Positions 48,590-61,603 of a stretch of DNA of 64,000 nt are shown here, one piece after another; position 1 is the stretch's first letter; each line of letters opens with the position of its first letter. Under the pieces are notes generated by a model. That model made no database searches and was not told where the DNA came from. It was given only the letters and a program-made list of their open reading frames with translations. A program made the translations under genes and the position numbers. The stretch covers positions 31,659,561-31,723,560 of the forward strand of contig NC_088775.1 of the NCBI RefSeq assembly GCF_954871325.1, in the 5' to 3' direction. This DNA comes from Gordionus sp. m RMFG-2023. Taxonomy: Eukaryota; Nematomorpha; Gordioida; Chordodea; Parachordodidae.

Positions 48590-49660
48590 CCCTAAGATGA
48601 CAATTGTTACCCTTATAAATTTTTTTATTAGGGCTGTGTCGATATTAAATATCAGATCGGGTCGGCGCCGATATTTAGCGTTTTCCAAAAATATAGGATC
48701 GGGCCGATACTTATAAAACCCGATCCGATCTTTTTACTTTTTTTTTTGTTATTTTATTTTATGTTATGTATATTTATTTTACATTAATAATATTTTTTTT
48801 AAAACAATGCAAATGCACAACAACTCTTAAATTTTATTTATTTTTTTAAATATATTTATAGTATTTTAAAGGTTTTTTTATAAAAATAGAAAGGAACACC
48901 TAAAGTTTTATTTATTTTAAATATTTTTAAATAATAACGCCAATTTTAATATTTCTACTTTAAATAAAAGAATTTTTTTAAATATGGTCTCTGAATTATG
49001 GAAATATTTTATTTAAAAAAATCTAATATATTATATTTTTTAATATTAAATATTACAATTTTATAATTCATACCTACCAACTGAATATATTATTAAATAT
49101 ATTTATTTTATCTATTATAATATAATTTTTTTTAAATTATTGTAGAATAAAAAAAAATTAAATTAAATGCATAATTCGATTTTTTGCATAAAACATATTG
49201 ATTTCTTAATTAAATTTGGTTCAAAGGGGGTGGCGAAAAATCAATATAAATATCGGATCGGTTTTGAACCAATATTGGATCGAATCGGTGAAAAATATGT
49301 AGTAGACAGCCCTATTTTTTGTTATAAAATTTTCACAAAAACATATAAAAAATATAAATTTTTACCTATTTAAAGTTTGGAAAGTTTTTAAACTGAAGAA
49401 TATGACAAATGTCACCCTTAATACTTATATTATTATTGAATTTACACTATTAAATATTTATTTATACTTATTTTCATTTAAAAACATTGAAAAAGTTTTA
49501 AAATGTCGAGCATGGCAATTGCCATTATTCTGAGTTACATTATTATTGAATTATAAATAAAAAATATTTAAAATATTCATTATTACCTATTTTCATTAAT
49601 AAAAACTGGAAAAGTTTTCTAATGACGATTATTACAATTGCCACTCTTCTAAATTATTAT
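48590..49660 (+). repeat. diverged relatives of the palindromic satellite
   Basis: About four degenerate units around the MITE: GATGACAATTGTTACCC (48597), ATATGACAAATGTCACCC (about 49400), CATGGCAATTGCCATT (about 49512) and ATTACAATTGCCACTC (about 49629), separated by 100-120 bases with TTTACCTATTT-like linkers. The palindrome core changes but remains inverted-symmetric in two of the four. Confidence 0.6.
48629..49314. mobile_element. 686-bp hAT-like MITE with GATCGG words
   Basis: The ends are TAGGGCTGTG and the reverse complement of TAGGGCTGTC; flanks TTTTTTAT and TTTTTTGT match at 7 of 8. Subterminal GATCGG/CCGATC words lie at both ends (48650-48740 and 49255-49290). The interior is A/T only. 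It interrupts a diverged satellite stretch (48590-49660). Confidence 0.75.
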
Positions 49661-49684
49661 TATACAATAAAACAGAGCGTCAAC

Positions 49685-50040
49685 TAGTCAAAATCTTAGC
49701 TTAACCTAGCCGATCAGAATAAGCGAAAGCTTAGTCTTAACCAATCAAAATAGGCTTAAGCTTAGTCACAAAATAGAATTTAACTTACCCTTAGCCAATC
49801 AAAATAGGCTTAAGCTTAGCCAATCAAAATCAGCGTACGCTTAGCCATACGCAATTAAAATCGGCTCTTAACCAAAATAAATTGGTTCAGGTTTCGCCTT
49901 AGCCAAATAAAATGGGAAGCCTTAAACAAAATTAATCGAGGCTTAGCAAAAATAAATCGGCTCAGGCTTAGTCATTACCAAAAAAACAGCTATTACCCAG
50001 CTATAGTAGCTATTAGCCGTGTCTTAAATAAAATTGGTCT
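49685..50040 (+). repeat. CTTAGCCAATCAAAAT short tandem repeats
   Basis: Ten or so degenerate units of about 25-35 bp built on GGCTTAAGCTTAGCCAATCA; TTAAGC/GCTTAA parts are self-complementary. No gene. It may be the subterminal array of an unbounded element. Confidence 0.7.
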
Positions 50041-50315
50041 AACCTCAAGGATTTTATTTAAAAAGCTGGTAAGTTACAAGATTTAGCTATATGAGATAGT
50101 AGGTGTCATATGATGCCGTGGTATGGGAAGTGTTACCTGAAGGGATTGTATAAGAAACGGAAGGGTGTTTTAATTGAAGCAAATTTAATGTATTAACGTT
50201 TCTTGGAGTTGAGCCTTCATTAATCTTAATATTTAAGTGAACTTGTAATGTTTTTTGTAATTAATTTTGCTTATGAATTGGTTGGGTCAGTTGGTGATGC
50301 TTATATATTTCTTAC

Positions 50316-50563
50316 AAATAGAAAGATTGATAATTTTAAAAAATAATAGATTGTTTTGTTTTGATAAGAAGATTTGTCTAAAAGATTGAAATTGGAATTT
50401 AAATACCTTAATAGGTTTGAGCATTCAGCTACTGAATCTCGGGCATATCTAGGAATTCTTGCTAATGTGGGTCCTATTTCTATTGTTAGAAAGGTATCAG
50501 ACCAATTAGTTTGAAAATTGGCTGGTTTGATTGTATTTAGATTTACAATATCACCTGGTTTAG
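50316..50563 (-). CDS. possible exon of unknown gene
   Basis: A stop-free stretch (about 102 codons, 50610-50301) on the minus strand without Met. It can be read as an exon between acceptor TACAATAG (50571-50564) and donor GTAAGA (50315-50310). It reads KPGDIVNLNTIKPANFQTNW, then IEIGPTLARIPRYARDSVAE and CSNLLRYLNSNF. A frame this long is unlikely by chance in such A+T-rich DNA. No family is recognised; a retroelement fragment is an alternative. It lies 6 kb upstream of FBXW7 exon 1 on the same strand, but nothing ties it to that gene. Confidence 0.35.
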
Positions 50564-51429
50564 CTATTGTATTTATGATTGGTTTTGTAGAAATGAAAGA
50601 AAATTAATTTAAATATAAAAAATGGTTTGGTGGTTGAGACAATTGTGTTCCCTGAAGAGGGGCATCGAATTTTCCCATGTCAGTGAACAATAATTTTATC
50701 TAGTTTGGCCAATAATTTAGGAAGGTTATGTTGGTGTGAACTCATGGAATTAAAAATATATGAGTTTATTAAAAAGAGAAGCGCACCTGATAAGATAAAT
50801 ATACAAATATCCCATCAACCGACTCAACCAATTCAAAAGTAATATTATAAAAAAGTTAACAACTTCAACATTATCAATGCGCTTAAAATATTAAATTCAA
50901 ATGAAGGCTTATAGCTCCAATAAACCATAATACATTGAATTTCCTACAATTAAAAATTACATATAAATTAATATTTTATTATGTATTACATTATAAATTT
51001 TAATAAAGATCATTCACGATTATAAAAAAAATATAAATAATTAGGCCAACAATATTTTATTTATTAGCCCTCACTTAAGGGAAAGAATTTTAAACATCAT
51101 CTTTAAAGTAATCATGCTACATTTAAAAATTAGCTATAACTATATCGCACTATTTTGTTAAGAAAGTAACTAATCAGTAACGAACTAAGTTTTTCTTAAA
51201 AGTAGTCATAATAGAGCAATAATTTATTTTAAAGTAGCTATAACTAAATCTTACCTAAGTCTCGAGATTTTTCCAAAAGAGTGCCAAGCCTATCTCCCGT
51301 CATTTGGTGAAATATCGAGGCTTAGTTAATATGTTAATATTTGTTTAGTTAAATACTTGATTTAGGAGTTTTTAAATCGGCGAAATCGTGGTTTTTAACA
51401 ACACTAGTAATAAGGATAAATGCAACTAT

Positions 51430-52150
51430 ATTGGGCTCGAGCGAAAGAGCATCGACGTTAATATTGTATTTGTATGAGGCCCTTGAATTTAGGCAGGTTA
51501 AGCTCTAAGCATAGAGCTGCTAGCTTGACCAAGGAATTGAGATCATTCAACCTAGGTGTTTCCATCGGTTCTAAAGATGTTGGTAGATTTAAGTCTATGG
51601 GGAATGCCAATCAATTAAGTGTAAAAGTAAAGTCGTTGCATTAGATGCACTATGTCAAAAACGGCAGACTAGCTATTTTTACTATCAACACTGGTTTTGC
51701 AGTGTTTACATAGGTAAGGCAAAATAATCACAAGAAGACCAATCGCGAACCTGCTCATCTGTGAGAGATTTTCGAGAATATGATTTTTAGACATTTGAAA
51801 CAGCCGAATCCTTCGTTTATAAGTGGAAAAACTGTGAGATCTAGGTGTGCGAAGAAGCTTTGGCTGAAGGAAATATCTCAGTAATTCTGTAAACACGAGA
51901 AAGGCCGGTGAGTATTTGAACGACAGAATTGCCCCATATGGTTTGATCTTCAATTAATCAAAGGGAATGTAAGTGGATGTTTGGCAACAAGATGAAGACC
52001 ATGAAACCGCTGATGGAAAGGTTTAGGGGTAATCTCCTAATCCCATGAGTTTAAGAGATGTTTCTAAATGTTTACATTCAATAACATTCTCAGCAAGAAT
52101 TTATATCTCGAATGATTTTGAGCCGAGAAATTAGAACAAAAGGCTAGGAT
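51430..52150 (-). pseudogene. LINE C-terminal remnant
   Basis: The open frame 51953-51669 ends LPYLCKHCKTSVD, matching the C-terminal C-x-x-C...VD pattern of the LINE family; further left another frame gives DLNLPTSLEPMETPRLNDLN, resembling the ...SA-x-x-P-x-x-LEP-x-G tail. It is probably the 3' part of the same insertion whose RT is at 54110-55040, separated by a hAT remnant. Confidence 0.6.
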
Positions 52151-52559
52151 TTCTGAAATCGAATCCAAAGAATTCAGATTTAAATATTTTAAATTATAAT
52201 TTCCTTTCTTTGACCATTTGACCAACTTGTGTTTAACTCATATTCGTGATGGACTTTAAAAAGATATGGAATTCAATGGCGGATATGATAGATATTTTTT
52301 TTAAAGTTTCGTAAATTCGTTCTTACTGACTTGAATACAAATAATTTGTTAAATAACGTTAATTTTTAATTGATGACCGATGAGGAAAATGCTCTTAAGC
52401 CATTATAAATTTTTAGTTGGCTTCCGCAGATCTTGCGATTAATTTTATGGAGAATAAGCTCGGAAAATTTGAAAGCCAAATTATTAATTTACTAAACAAA
52501 GTGTAGAAGAAGTATGAATCCAACTTTAGTAAATCTTTTGAAGTACCTTAAAAATACGA

Positions 52560-54105
52560 ATATTGTTCAGTCTAAACAAATATTAAATTAGACAACAGCA
52601 ATTATGAAAAAACTTTTAAATACACATTGTGATAATGATTCTATGGTTGCGAATAAAAATAATGTGTTTGGAGATGTAAAGTAGGGGCAATTTCCCCGAG
52701 AAATCTAATTTTACCTATAGTTACCCCAATTTTTATTTTATGTTTTTTTGATCAAATAAACAGGATTTTATCATATTTTAATAAATATTTTTTCCTCTGG
52801 GTTCATATATCATAATTGTGTTTTGTTTGTGTATGTTCATTGGAAGGAAATTTTCTTGTTGACTGAAGTATATTTTAAATATTTAATAATAACTGAAATA
52901 AGGACAAGAAGTAGGATTAAATGTTAAAGAGATATTATGTTAAATTGTTCGTTTTCCATAATGCAACGTGTATCTAGAAGAAATTATTTCAATCTTTAAA
53001 AATAAAATTTAAAATGCTCACAAGATATCAACTCAGTAAAAAGTTAGTCAATATGAAAGGGTTAAAAATATAGTAACTGAAAGATGATAAAAATTTAACC
53101 CTTATTAATGTTGGGTTAGACAAATATAAGAGTGGAATGTATTAAAAATTTTATTATAGCAATCCCAAGTCCAATTTTCTAGAAATTAATTGAAACAGGA
53201 ACTATATACATACGGGAAGATATATCTAGTGAATTTATTAAAGTAATTGAAGAAATAGGAAACACAAAAAATAACATCATAATAAAGGATAATGCAAGTA
53301 ATGAAGAAAGCCTGGACATTTGTGAGAAATAAATATCCAATTATCGAATGCATTGGGTCTGCATCTTCACTTCATTTGTTTTTAAAGGATCTAACAAATA
53401 AAATATTGCCAATTTAAATTTGAGTAGTAAATTAATAAAATATGTAAAATTCAACATTCTTTAACACATTTAAGGAAATTAAACTATAAGATAGAAATAG
53501 AATTGTTTCCTTAAAGTGTCTAGCCAACCCAACTCTTTGAACAATATAGTTATGATAATTAATAGAAAGATATTTTGCGCAATACTACATATTTTTATAA
53601 AGATAAGAGGCTTACTCTTCTTGATAATGAAGTTTATTAAATGATCTTGCAAATCTTACAATTATATCAAGTCATTTCTACACAAATAGAGGAAGTCGAA
53701 GCTCACAAATCAAACTTATCTGACGTTCCTCAAGCATTTATTCATACCAGGGATATCTCTTATGGAACAAAATTATAGATATCACACAATTTATTAAAAA
53801 ATAGGAAATTTTTTGTTTAGGGAACATATATTACCCTGCTCATATATTTGACCCAAGATATTGCGTATGACAAATGATAAATTGCTCAATTTTAGAGATA
53901 TGGAATCGTTTCAAATGAAGATAATAAATAATTGAAATTATAGCATACTTGTTTATATATCATATTAATAGTTTAAAATCAATATTGACCTGAAAAATAA
54001 TTATTTAAAGGAAATTTCCCCTTTTTTCCCGTTGTTTTACTATTTTATTTCAAAATTTCTAGGAAAATTTCCCTTATAGTTTCCCAGGAAATTTACATTA
54101 CAAAT
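52560..54105 (+). pseudogene. hAT transposase remnant (DUF659-like), probably inserted in the LINE
   Basis: Plus-strand traces at about 53280-53410: DNASN followed, after a frame change, by KAWTFVRNKYPIIECIGSAS and SLHLFLKDLTNKI. This is the D-N-A-x-N...Y-P-x-I-x-x-x-G-C-x-x-H-x-x-N-L-x-x-x-D block of DUF659-type hAT transposases. Further on (about 53690-53870) come A-Y-I-L-D-P-R-Y-like traces. The right end near 54100 (TTTCCCAGGAAATTTACAT) resembles a terminus also seen at 42003. Heavily decayed. Confidence 0.65.
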
Positions 54106-54109
54106 TATG

Positions 54110-55040
54110 TTCCATAAAAATGTTTTGGTCGACGAAGAACTGGAACTGAATATAGAGGAAGAATAGAACACCATAATAAAAGGTGCGAAAGATGAGCCAC
54201 AATAATAAATTTAAGCAATTTACCTTGTCTAAAAATACTGGAAACCGACTTCAATAGATTCTAAAAGAGCCTTTCTCAGCGTCTACTGCTGCACTTATAT
54301 TATATCAAAAATAGCAGAAATTAAGATCCGCATTCGTGGAACCTCAAAGTCCCTATTCTTTAAGATACCCTACGAGAGGAATAAATGATTTTAGGAAAAT
54401 AGTAGACGTTTTATAATGCATGATGAGAAGAAAGGGATTTGGATATGTTATTAAATTGAAGTATGGAGGATAACACCTCCGAGAAAAAGATACTGATGAA
54501 ATGTAAGTTACCAACTGAAGAACTGAGAATAAATTCGGTTGCATAAAAAAGTAAGTTGTTAGGAGTTAAACAGTAAATTTAGCAGACCTCAGTTTTATTG
54601 ATCTAAAGATTTGGAATGTATATGTTTTGCAAATTGTGGTAAATAATGCGATTTCTGTATGGAAGCCATATTTGAAAAAAATCTACCAGGTAAAGCAAGT
54701 TTGCATTCGGTAGAAATGTTTTTGATCAATTCATTGATGTCAACAAGAAAGTATTAAACCAAGGTGGAAAGAGGTCCCCTTGTTGAATTCCCTGCTAGAT
54801 GAGAGCAGATTTTCGTAGAATCAAGGATGAGATCTTATAAAATATATAGTCTTTTAGCCGAAGAACTAAGATTGGCATATTTGTAGGAAAAAATGTTAGA
54901 GCGGTGGGAATCGAAAGCGGTAGAGAAGTCTTTTGAAGAGAATTTCGCCGATGGGGTTGCTTCGGAAATAATCCGAGTACTGTGGTGACAATTTCGCAGT
55001 CCCCGTTAATTCCAATCCTGAGAGTACTAAGATGTTTCAT
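54110..55040 (-). pseudogene. LINE reverse-transcriptase remnant
   Basis: Right to left, traces include ...DFSTAFDSHRSN, AGNSTRGPLSTLV (decayed G-x-Q-Q-G-D-P-L-S-x-L) and DINELIKNISTECKLALPG, i.e. RT domain 4-5 of the LINE family present elsewhere in the window. The frames at 55040-54795 and 54544-54353 are parts of it. Many stops. Confidence 0.65.
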
Positions 55041-55138
55041 AGCTTAATTTTATTTTCATTTATTATTTCGATGCTTTTTTATTTTGCGTGACAATCAAAT
55101 TTGAATGGTTGATTCAATTCATTTACACTAATGTTGTG

Positions 55139-55901
55139 GTAATTTTTAAAGGGAACAGAACTATCCGGGATCACCACAGGTTTTAAAGGGATAACTAAAA
55201 AATTAATTATGGTTTTAAGTAAGAATCACGTTTTAATCGTGATAAAGAGGAATCTTATTTTAAGCGTTTTACGCGCGTTTCGTTTAATTCTTTTTAATTT
55301 TATTATATCGATATTTTGTGTTGATAAAAATATTCCTGACCCCCCAAGATCTAGACCCGTCCTCTGTGAGTGATTATATTATTACAAAAAATTTTTTAAT
55401 TACCTTTTATTTGATACCCATATCAAAAAATATATTTTTTACAACCCCCCCCCTTCCATTTACCCCCAGACCTAGTCATACCCATCAAGACCAAGAATTA
55501 AGACTTTCAGTTAAAAGATATAAAAATTAGCTATTATATGATACCCATATAAATATTTTATTTTGATAAAAATATTCCTGACCCCCAGTAGACTCGCCCA
55601 TTAAGGGGGAGAGTTTGACCTCCAGTTGAATAGATCTTTTGATTAGCTATCGATTGATACACAATATTAGACATATCTTATTTCATAAGGCCAAAAAAAA
55701 CAACATTGAAAATAAATAAATAACAATTAATTTATAAAAAATAAAGCAAAACGCGTTTTAAATTAAGATTCTTCTTTCTATATTATGGTTCAAACGTGAT
55801 AATACCGTATATTTCTTTATCCTTTAAAAAATTGAATTCTTAAAGGGATCCCTTTAAAACCCGTGATGATCCCGGATATTTCTGATCCCTTTAAAAATTA
55901 C
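55139..55901. mobile_element. 763-bp inverted-repeat element
   Basis: The ends are GTAATTTTTAAAGGGAACAG and (reverse complement) GTAATTTTTAAAGGGATCAG, with the arms similar for about 60 bases (…CTATCCGGGATC...GGTTTTAAAGGGAT). TTAA occurs in both ends, but symmetry continues beyond it, so a TTAA duplication is uncertain. The inside holds a 240-bp tandem duplication. Confidence 0.8.
55320..55800 (+). repeat. 240-bp tandem duplication
   Basis: Two units starting TTGATAAAAATATTCCTGAC (55321 and 55563), each with a C-rich patch and a GATACCCATAT or GATACACAATAT segment. It lies inside the 55139-55901 element. Confidence 0.75.
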
Positions 55902-55904
55902 GAC

Positions 55905-58900
55905 ATATACACATTGAAAGTATTGAAACAATATTTTTACATTTTTTTTCCTCGATCATAAAAAAAATATTGAAAAACTCCAGACAAGCTAAGCCTATAA
56001 AATTATAAACTTGAAAAATAATTTTGTTTTCAGAAACGATAAAATTAGATAAAACTTTGTAAAAAAAATGATAGCAAAAAAACAAAAATTTCTACAAGGA
56101 TCATATTGAATATTTATGATTAATCCTAAATTGCTTTAATCTAATTTGAGCACAAGTAAATAGAAAATTTGGCTAAAATTTTGAGCAATCATTTATCGCA
56201 TCTATAGAGTACCAATTAAATCGAAAGTTTTCGTTAGGATAATCATCATTAAAAAATCAGTTTAGGTGGAACAATTATTCAATTTTCGAATATGCTTACC
56301 GTATTTTAAGAATGTTAGATTTTAACAAAAACTAAAAAGAGTAGGAAAAAAAATCTGCACAGGTTTGGGTTCTTTGCATTCTAAATCAGCTACCTAATTT
56401 GAGCAGTTCGATCTTAGTCAGTGCCATAACTGGTAAAGTGAACACTCAAAAAAAACAATGAGAATATGCAAAAGTGCCCCGGTTTCCATAAAAATCGGTC
56501 TAACAGCAGTCTTTCAAAAAGTGCCCGAAGAGGGCGTCCTTCTTAAACCGAAATTTTTTTTTTTATTAAAGGCAAATTATACATTATAAATTTGAACATC
56601 TATAATATATATAAAAGCCGTGTCACAACAAATTAATTTCCAATAGTATTTAAAAAATATTCGCCTAATAAAAATCATCATGCAAATGTTAAGCCAATTA
56701 CAATTTCTATCATGTGATTATATATTTTATTTTTAATATTTTTAATGATGATGATCCATGTCATGAGAAGATGCAAACTAACTCTGGAGAACATTTTATC
56801 CATTATTAAAAACTCTTAATGAAGGATCCAATCTCACAATATCTTTAAGTAAATATTTGCATTTAAATGATTAATAGCTGATAGATCAAGTTTGACAAAA
56901 ATTTGAAGATGGATGAATTAAATTAAAAATAATGCTTTACGAATTATCACTTTTATAAAATATCATAGGTCTGTAATTTTACAACCTGGTAAATAAATGG
57001 AATTTCTATCATGAAAGCAGATCTTGAGTTTGTTATTTAATAAAACTCAATTGCCGTTAACATAGGTGATATTTTTAAAATTTGCCATTTTTTTACCATA
57101 TTGGTTATTGTATAAGATATTCCATGTTATGCATGCAACTTTTAAATGAATACCTCTCTTATCTATTCTGAGGATTTTTCTACATGCATTCCATAGTTTT
57201 ATATATTTATTACTTCATAATTGTTGAATGTGTTATTCATATATTATTATAACTTTTTTGATTAAATGTATAACCTTTTTGTTTTACTTATATATAATTA
57301 GACTATGATTGAAGTTAACCTCCTATTATTTGTTAACTTAGCATATCTTTTTATTTTTTCTATTGTAATTTAATAACAATGTCTTAAATTTAATTTTATA
57401 TTTTGTACCTAAGTAATAAACCATTTGTTATTTGGAGGGGTTGTGGTTTGTTTAAAATTAAAATTAGGATGAACATAACTTTACTGATTTTTATAAGGCA
57501 TGGTACTTCAATATGTATTCATGAATTTCATATAAATACCAGTAGCTAACCAGTAGAATGATGGGTAAATCTGATATTTCCCCTTCATTTGATTATAACT
57601 TATGAAAAATTTCCACAATAATATAAAATGGCAAAAAAAATGTATATATTAGACAGATTTAATTCTTATAAACCCCTTACATCGGACCTATTTTTCTGGA
57701 TTCATGGAAAAAGTATTATTATGGGTGCTGGGCTTGGGAAATATTTTTCATAATTAATATAGGCATGGACCTGGCTTAGGAAAAATTTTTCAAAAATATT
57801 ATGGTCTTAGATGTTTAAAAATGGCCAGGCTGATCAAAAAATCAAGACTTATGCAACTTTCATATTCTGATTGTATTTTTAAATGCATTATGACTTTTTA
57901 TACATTTTATTTCAGTTCTCAATTACCAAAATTATTATGGTCTTTGGTGGGTTTGAGAAAATTTTCCCAAGTGTGTGGGCCTGGCTTGGGAATTTTTTTA
58001 ATATAAGATATTAGGTATAAGTTAACACAGAATATTTATATGGCTCTTAGGTAAAAGCTAATTTAAATATATTTTGACTCAAACCATAGTATTTACACTT
58101 AGTTTTAATGGATTGAACCTGGCCTGAAGGGGGAAGGGGGTAAAAAGAATAAAAATTGGATATTATTTTCAAATACAGGTAACAGCTATCATAAAAATAA
58201 GGATATAATTCTCCCCATCATTTTCGGGCTATCTACTAATAATTCAATATTAAAGAAAAAGAGATAATTTAAGTTGATATCAGCAAATATTAATGTTATT
58301 AGAGGTCGGGGCAGCCAGGAAAGAGCTGGCCAGACCAAAGTTCTAAAAATGTTTTAAGTAGATAATCAGACAAACTTATGTGTTTTCATATATAATATCT
58401 ATTTTAATGGCCAAGATAGGAAAAATAAATATGGGCCATCTAGAGAGAACATATCCACGAGCCGGTTCTGGCCGAACTGACCTCTAATTGTTAATGTTTG
58501 AAAAAAAATAAAATATATTTCTTGCCTTGCATAGAATTTTTCTTATATTAATATAAAAAACTATTGCTATTGTAGGAAAAATAATAGTTGTTTATACTAA
58601 CTTTCTTGCTTTGCACTTTCCATAATAAAATATTGACCATCTTACTCCCTACATAGTAAAAATATATCGTTTTGGGAAAAAATATATAAATTAATTTTTA
58701 ATTAACATTGCAATCAGAGATCTGCAAAATCGAAATTTTTCTGCCCAAGTTAGCCTGCAGCCTTGTGGCAAAAAATATTGTATCTAGGTGGCGACAGTTG
58801 CAGCCCAAATTTAAAAAAAAGTTAATAAGGAAGAAATCTAGAACTTAGAATATTTATTTTATTTTCATTTTAATTTTATGCATTAAATTTAAAAGTTCAG

Positions 58901-60515
58901 CAATAACTTTGATAATTTAATGTTTATCCATTTTAATCTATTTGTTGAAAATGAATGATATTTTCAACCGATCCTATTTTTTTTAAACTTTCCATATTTT
59001 TAAAATTCATTTTATAATTAGTTCTGATATTCAATCAGACATATAAGGAAAAATTGGACAACTATATTGCATTGATAATGTTATCACCATGGAACACATT
59101 AACAGCCCAGCCCTGCAGGACTCTAATTTCAGTATTTTTATGAATATGTAAAGATTAAAATGGAATGATCAATGATCTTTTTTTAATAAAGAAGACTTCC
59201 TCTCTTTCGCTTTTGTCCATTCACTATCTAATCATCGCAATAAAAACGGATTTTTCACATTTATTTTAAATCGTTTATTAGTGTGTATTGAAGTTACCAA
59301 TATATATCAACAGTGTGGTTAAAATTTTCTCATCCTAAGGAATACAATCTTGGTAAAAACGCTCTCATATATTCATAAAAATCTTTTGTACCTCCCCAAA
59401 TTTTTCTCAATATTCTTCTCTTTAAGATATTGAAGGTTATCAATCATCCCAATTATTGTTTTCCATTTATTCATAAAAAGATCTGAGTATTAGTTAAAAA
59501 ATGAATTTATGATTTTTTTTGTAATTTATGTATATTTTATTTTTCTATGCATAGCTATTGCAATGAACAATTATATTTTACCTAACTGTTCATATTTTTT
59601 CTATGCAAGGCAAAAAAGGTAGAAAATTATTAATTTGTATTAAATATCCTAGATAAACAAAAAAAATCCATGAAAAGATACAAGAAATAAATTTTAAAAA
59701 AACAACTATTATTTAATTAGAATAAATTAAATTAATTAACCCCTATTTTATTTTTAATTTGGAGAATATTTTAACTTCTATATTTCATAAAATAATTCAT
59801 AATACTATAAGTTTAAACAGCTTAAAGGCTAAAATATTTTAATTTGCCTACTACAGAATATGATAAATGGTAGCAAATTTTATTTATCCTTTAGATCCTA
59901 TAGAGTCCAAGAGATTTTGAACCATATCAAGATACAAGGACAATTTTCCACATCTACAAGGATAATCAAATTTTTCAAATGTATTTTAGATTTTTACTTT
60001 AATTAGAAAAATGTTTGTTTTATAAAAAAAATGCATTTATTATTTGGATTTATATACAAGTAGGATGTACCCATCTGAGCTTAATCTCATCCATCCTAAA
60101 AACTTAGTCCCAATAAACAGTCCATTTTTCAGGATAAACAAAAAACGATATGTGAATATGGTAAAATAAAATTTAAATTGATACCTTCTTGGCTATAAAT
60201 AATGGTAAGTTTAATATCCATATTTTATGTGAATTTTTCTAAGAAAAAAAACAAAAAATAAAATAATATAATATTGTGAATGACCTTCAAACCAACCTTA
60301 AAAGTTAAAATATAATGAATAGAAAGCTTTGGTATAAAATTTTAAAATAAAATATTAAGATTAAAGTTTCTGCAACTAATATTTAAATTGTATTATCAAA
60401 TTTTACTTGTGAAATTTACATTGATCTTATAAATATGAATTTAAAACTGTTAAATAAAAAAAATTTAAATTAATTTTGAATGTATATATTTGTATGTATA
60501 TAGATTAGGCTTATT
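55905..60515. other. long A+T-rich stretch without recognised genes
   Basis: Only weak signals: CCTGGCTTGGGAATTTTT-like repeats at 57730-58000 and a possible old GGCCCGG-type hAT between 58717 (CAGAGATCTGCA) and about 59126 (CTGCAGGACTCT). No ORF deserves a call; the 61-codon frame at 57821-58006 looks like chance. Confidence 0.4.
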
Positions 60516-60889
60516 CAGAGACAATCAGGCGCGTACGCAGCGGGGGGGGGGGGACAGGGGGACAAATCTCCCCCCCAAGCCAAAAAATGCAGATGCCGGA
60601 TTATATTTTTCAAAAATATTATTGTTAATATTAATTTATATTTGTTAATATTTATTCTTATCTCATATATACATATATATATATATATATATTTAATTAC
60701 ATTTATTTATCATATTCATCTACTAAGTTATTTTATCAATCAATTTCGATTTCAAGTTTTCCTTGGCGTAATTTACCTATTATTTTCAAATTTTAGTGGC
60801 GTAATATTTATCTAAATTTCTAATAAAATAATAATTATCTCTGAAACTCCTTGTCCAACAAGGAGAAAAAAATTGCAAGCTTGTCCAAC

Positions 60890-61330
60890 GAGATCGAGTC
60901 TCCGCCACAGTAACAGCTATTTTGGAGTTAGAAGAGCTGATTATTAATGCTATTACTGAAATATCACAATGGCTTGAAAGAAATATTTCCTCAGAAGCAA
61001 GAAAATTATTGGATTCAATACTTATTCCAAATTTTTTTTCTCATTAGAATGTATTATTTAATTATACAACTATTTTATGTAATACTTTTCAAAAACATAA
61101 CATTGACTTGATTAAGAAGATGAGAATAGCGGAGAGCATTTTATTAGAACTCAAGGAAATAGAGCTAGTGTTGTTGAAGAATTTCATATTTTATATGTTA
61201 TTGTTGAGTCAAAAGCAGAGCTATACGTGTTAAATATTTGTCCCCCTCGACTTGCAGCAAGCAAGCTCATCATCAAAACATTAATATAGGATCAGTAGAA
61301 GAGTATTATAAAACAAATGTCCCCTCTCCC
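60890..61330 (+). pseudogene. hAT transposase remnant (DUF4371/ZMYM type), copy 2
   Basis: Traces read TVTAILELEELIINAITEIS, then [20 protein letters not shown] (about 60910-61035), later [15 protein letters not shown] and CPPRLAASKLIIKTLI (about 61120-61290). They correspond to the last quarter of a DUF4371/ZMYM hAT transposase. Frame changes and stops occur. The catalytic half is lacking, as in copy 1. Confidence 0.7.
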
Positions 61331-61603
61331 AACCTTTTCATATGGTGATAGAAAAAAAATATAAATATTTGTTATATTTTTATCATGAAGATGTTAAAAT
61401 ATCTTATGATGCCTTATTAGCTGAATAACTATGATTAAAAGATTAACTATGGTTGATACAGTCCCAAAAAATGCTATGGATGCTTTTTATTTCAAAAACA
61501 TTTTAGATTATACTCCCAATTATTAAAATGGTTATATATATATTAGCAGCTCTTTAGTAAACTAATGAGAGAACATTCACTTTTTAAGAAGAATAACAGA
61601 GCC

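Noticed and set aside
49167-49373. 68-codon plus-strand frame
   Set aside because: Crosses the right end and target duplication of the 48629-49314 MITE, so it cannot be a gene of either side.
60541-60560. Long G runs as G-quadruplex or sequencing artefact
   Set aside because: They sit just inside the hAT terminus and recur, with varied length, at the matching places of the sister copy, so they belong to the element; their exact length may still be unreliable.
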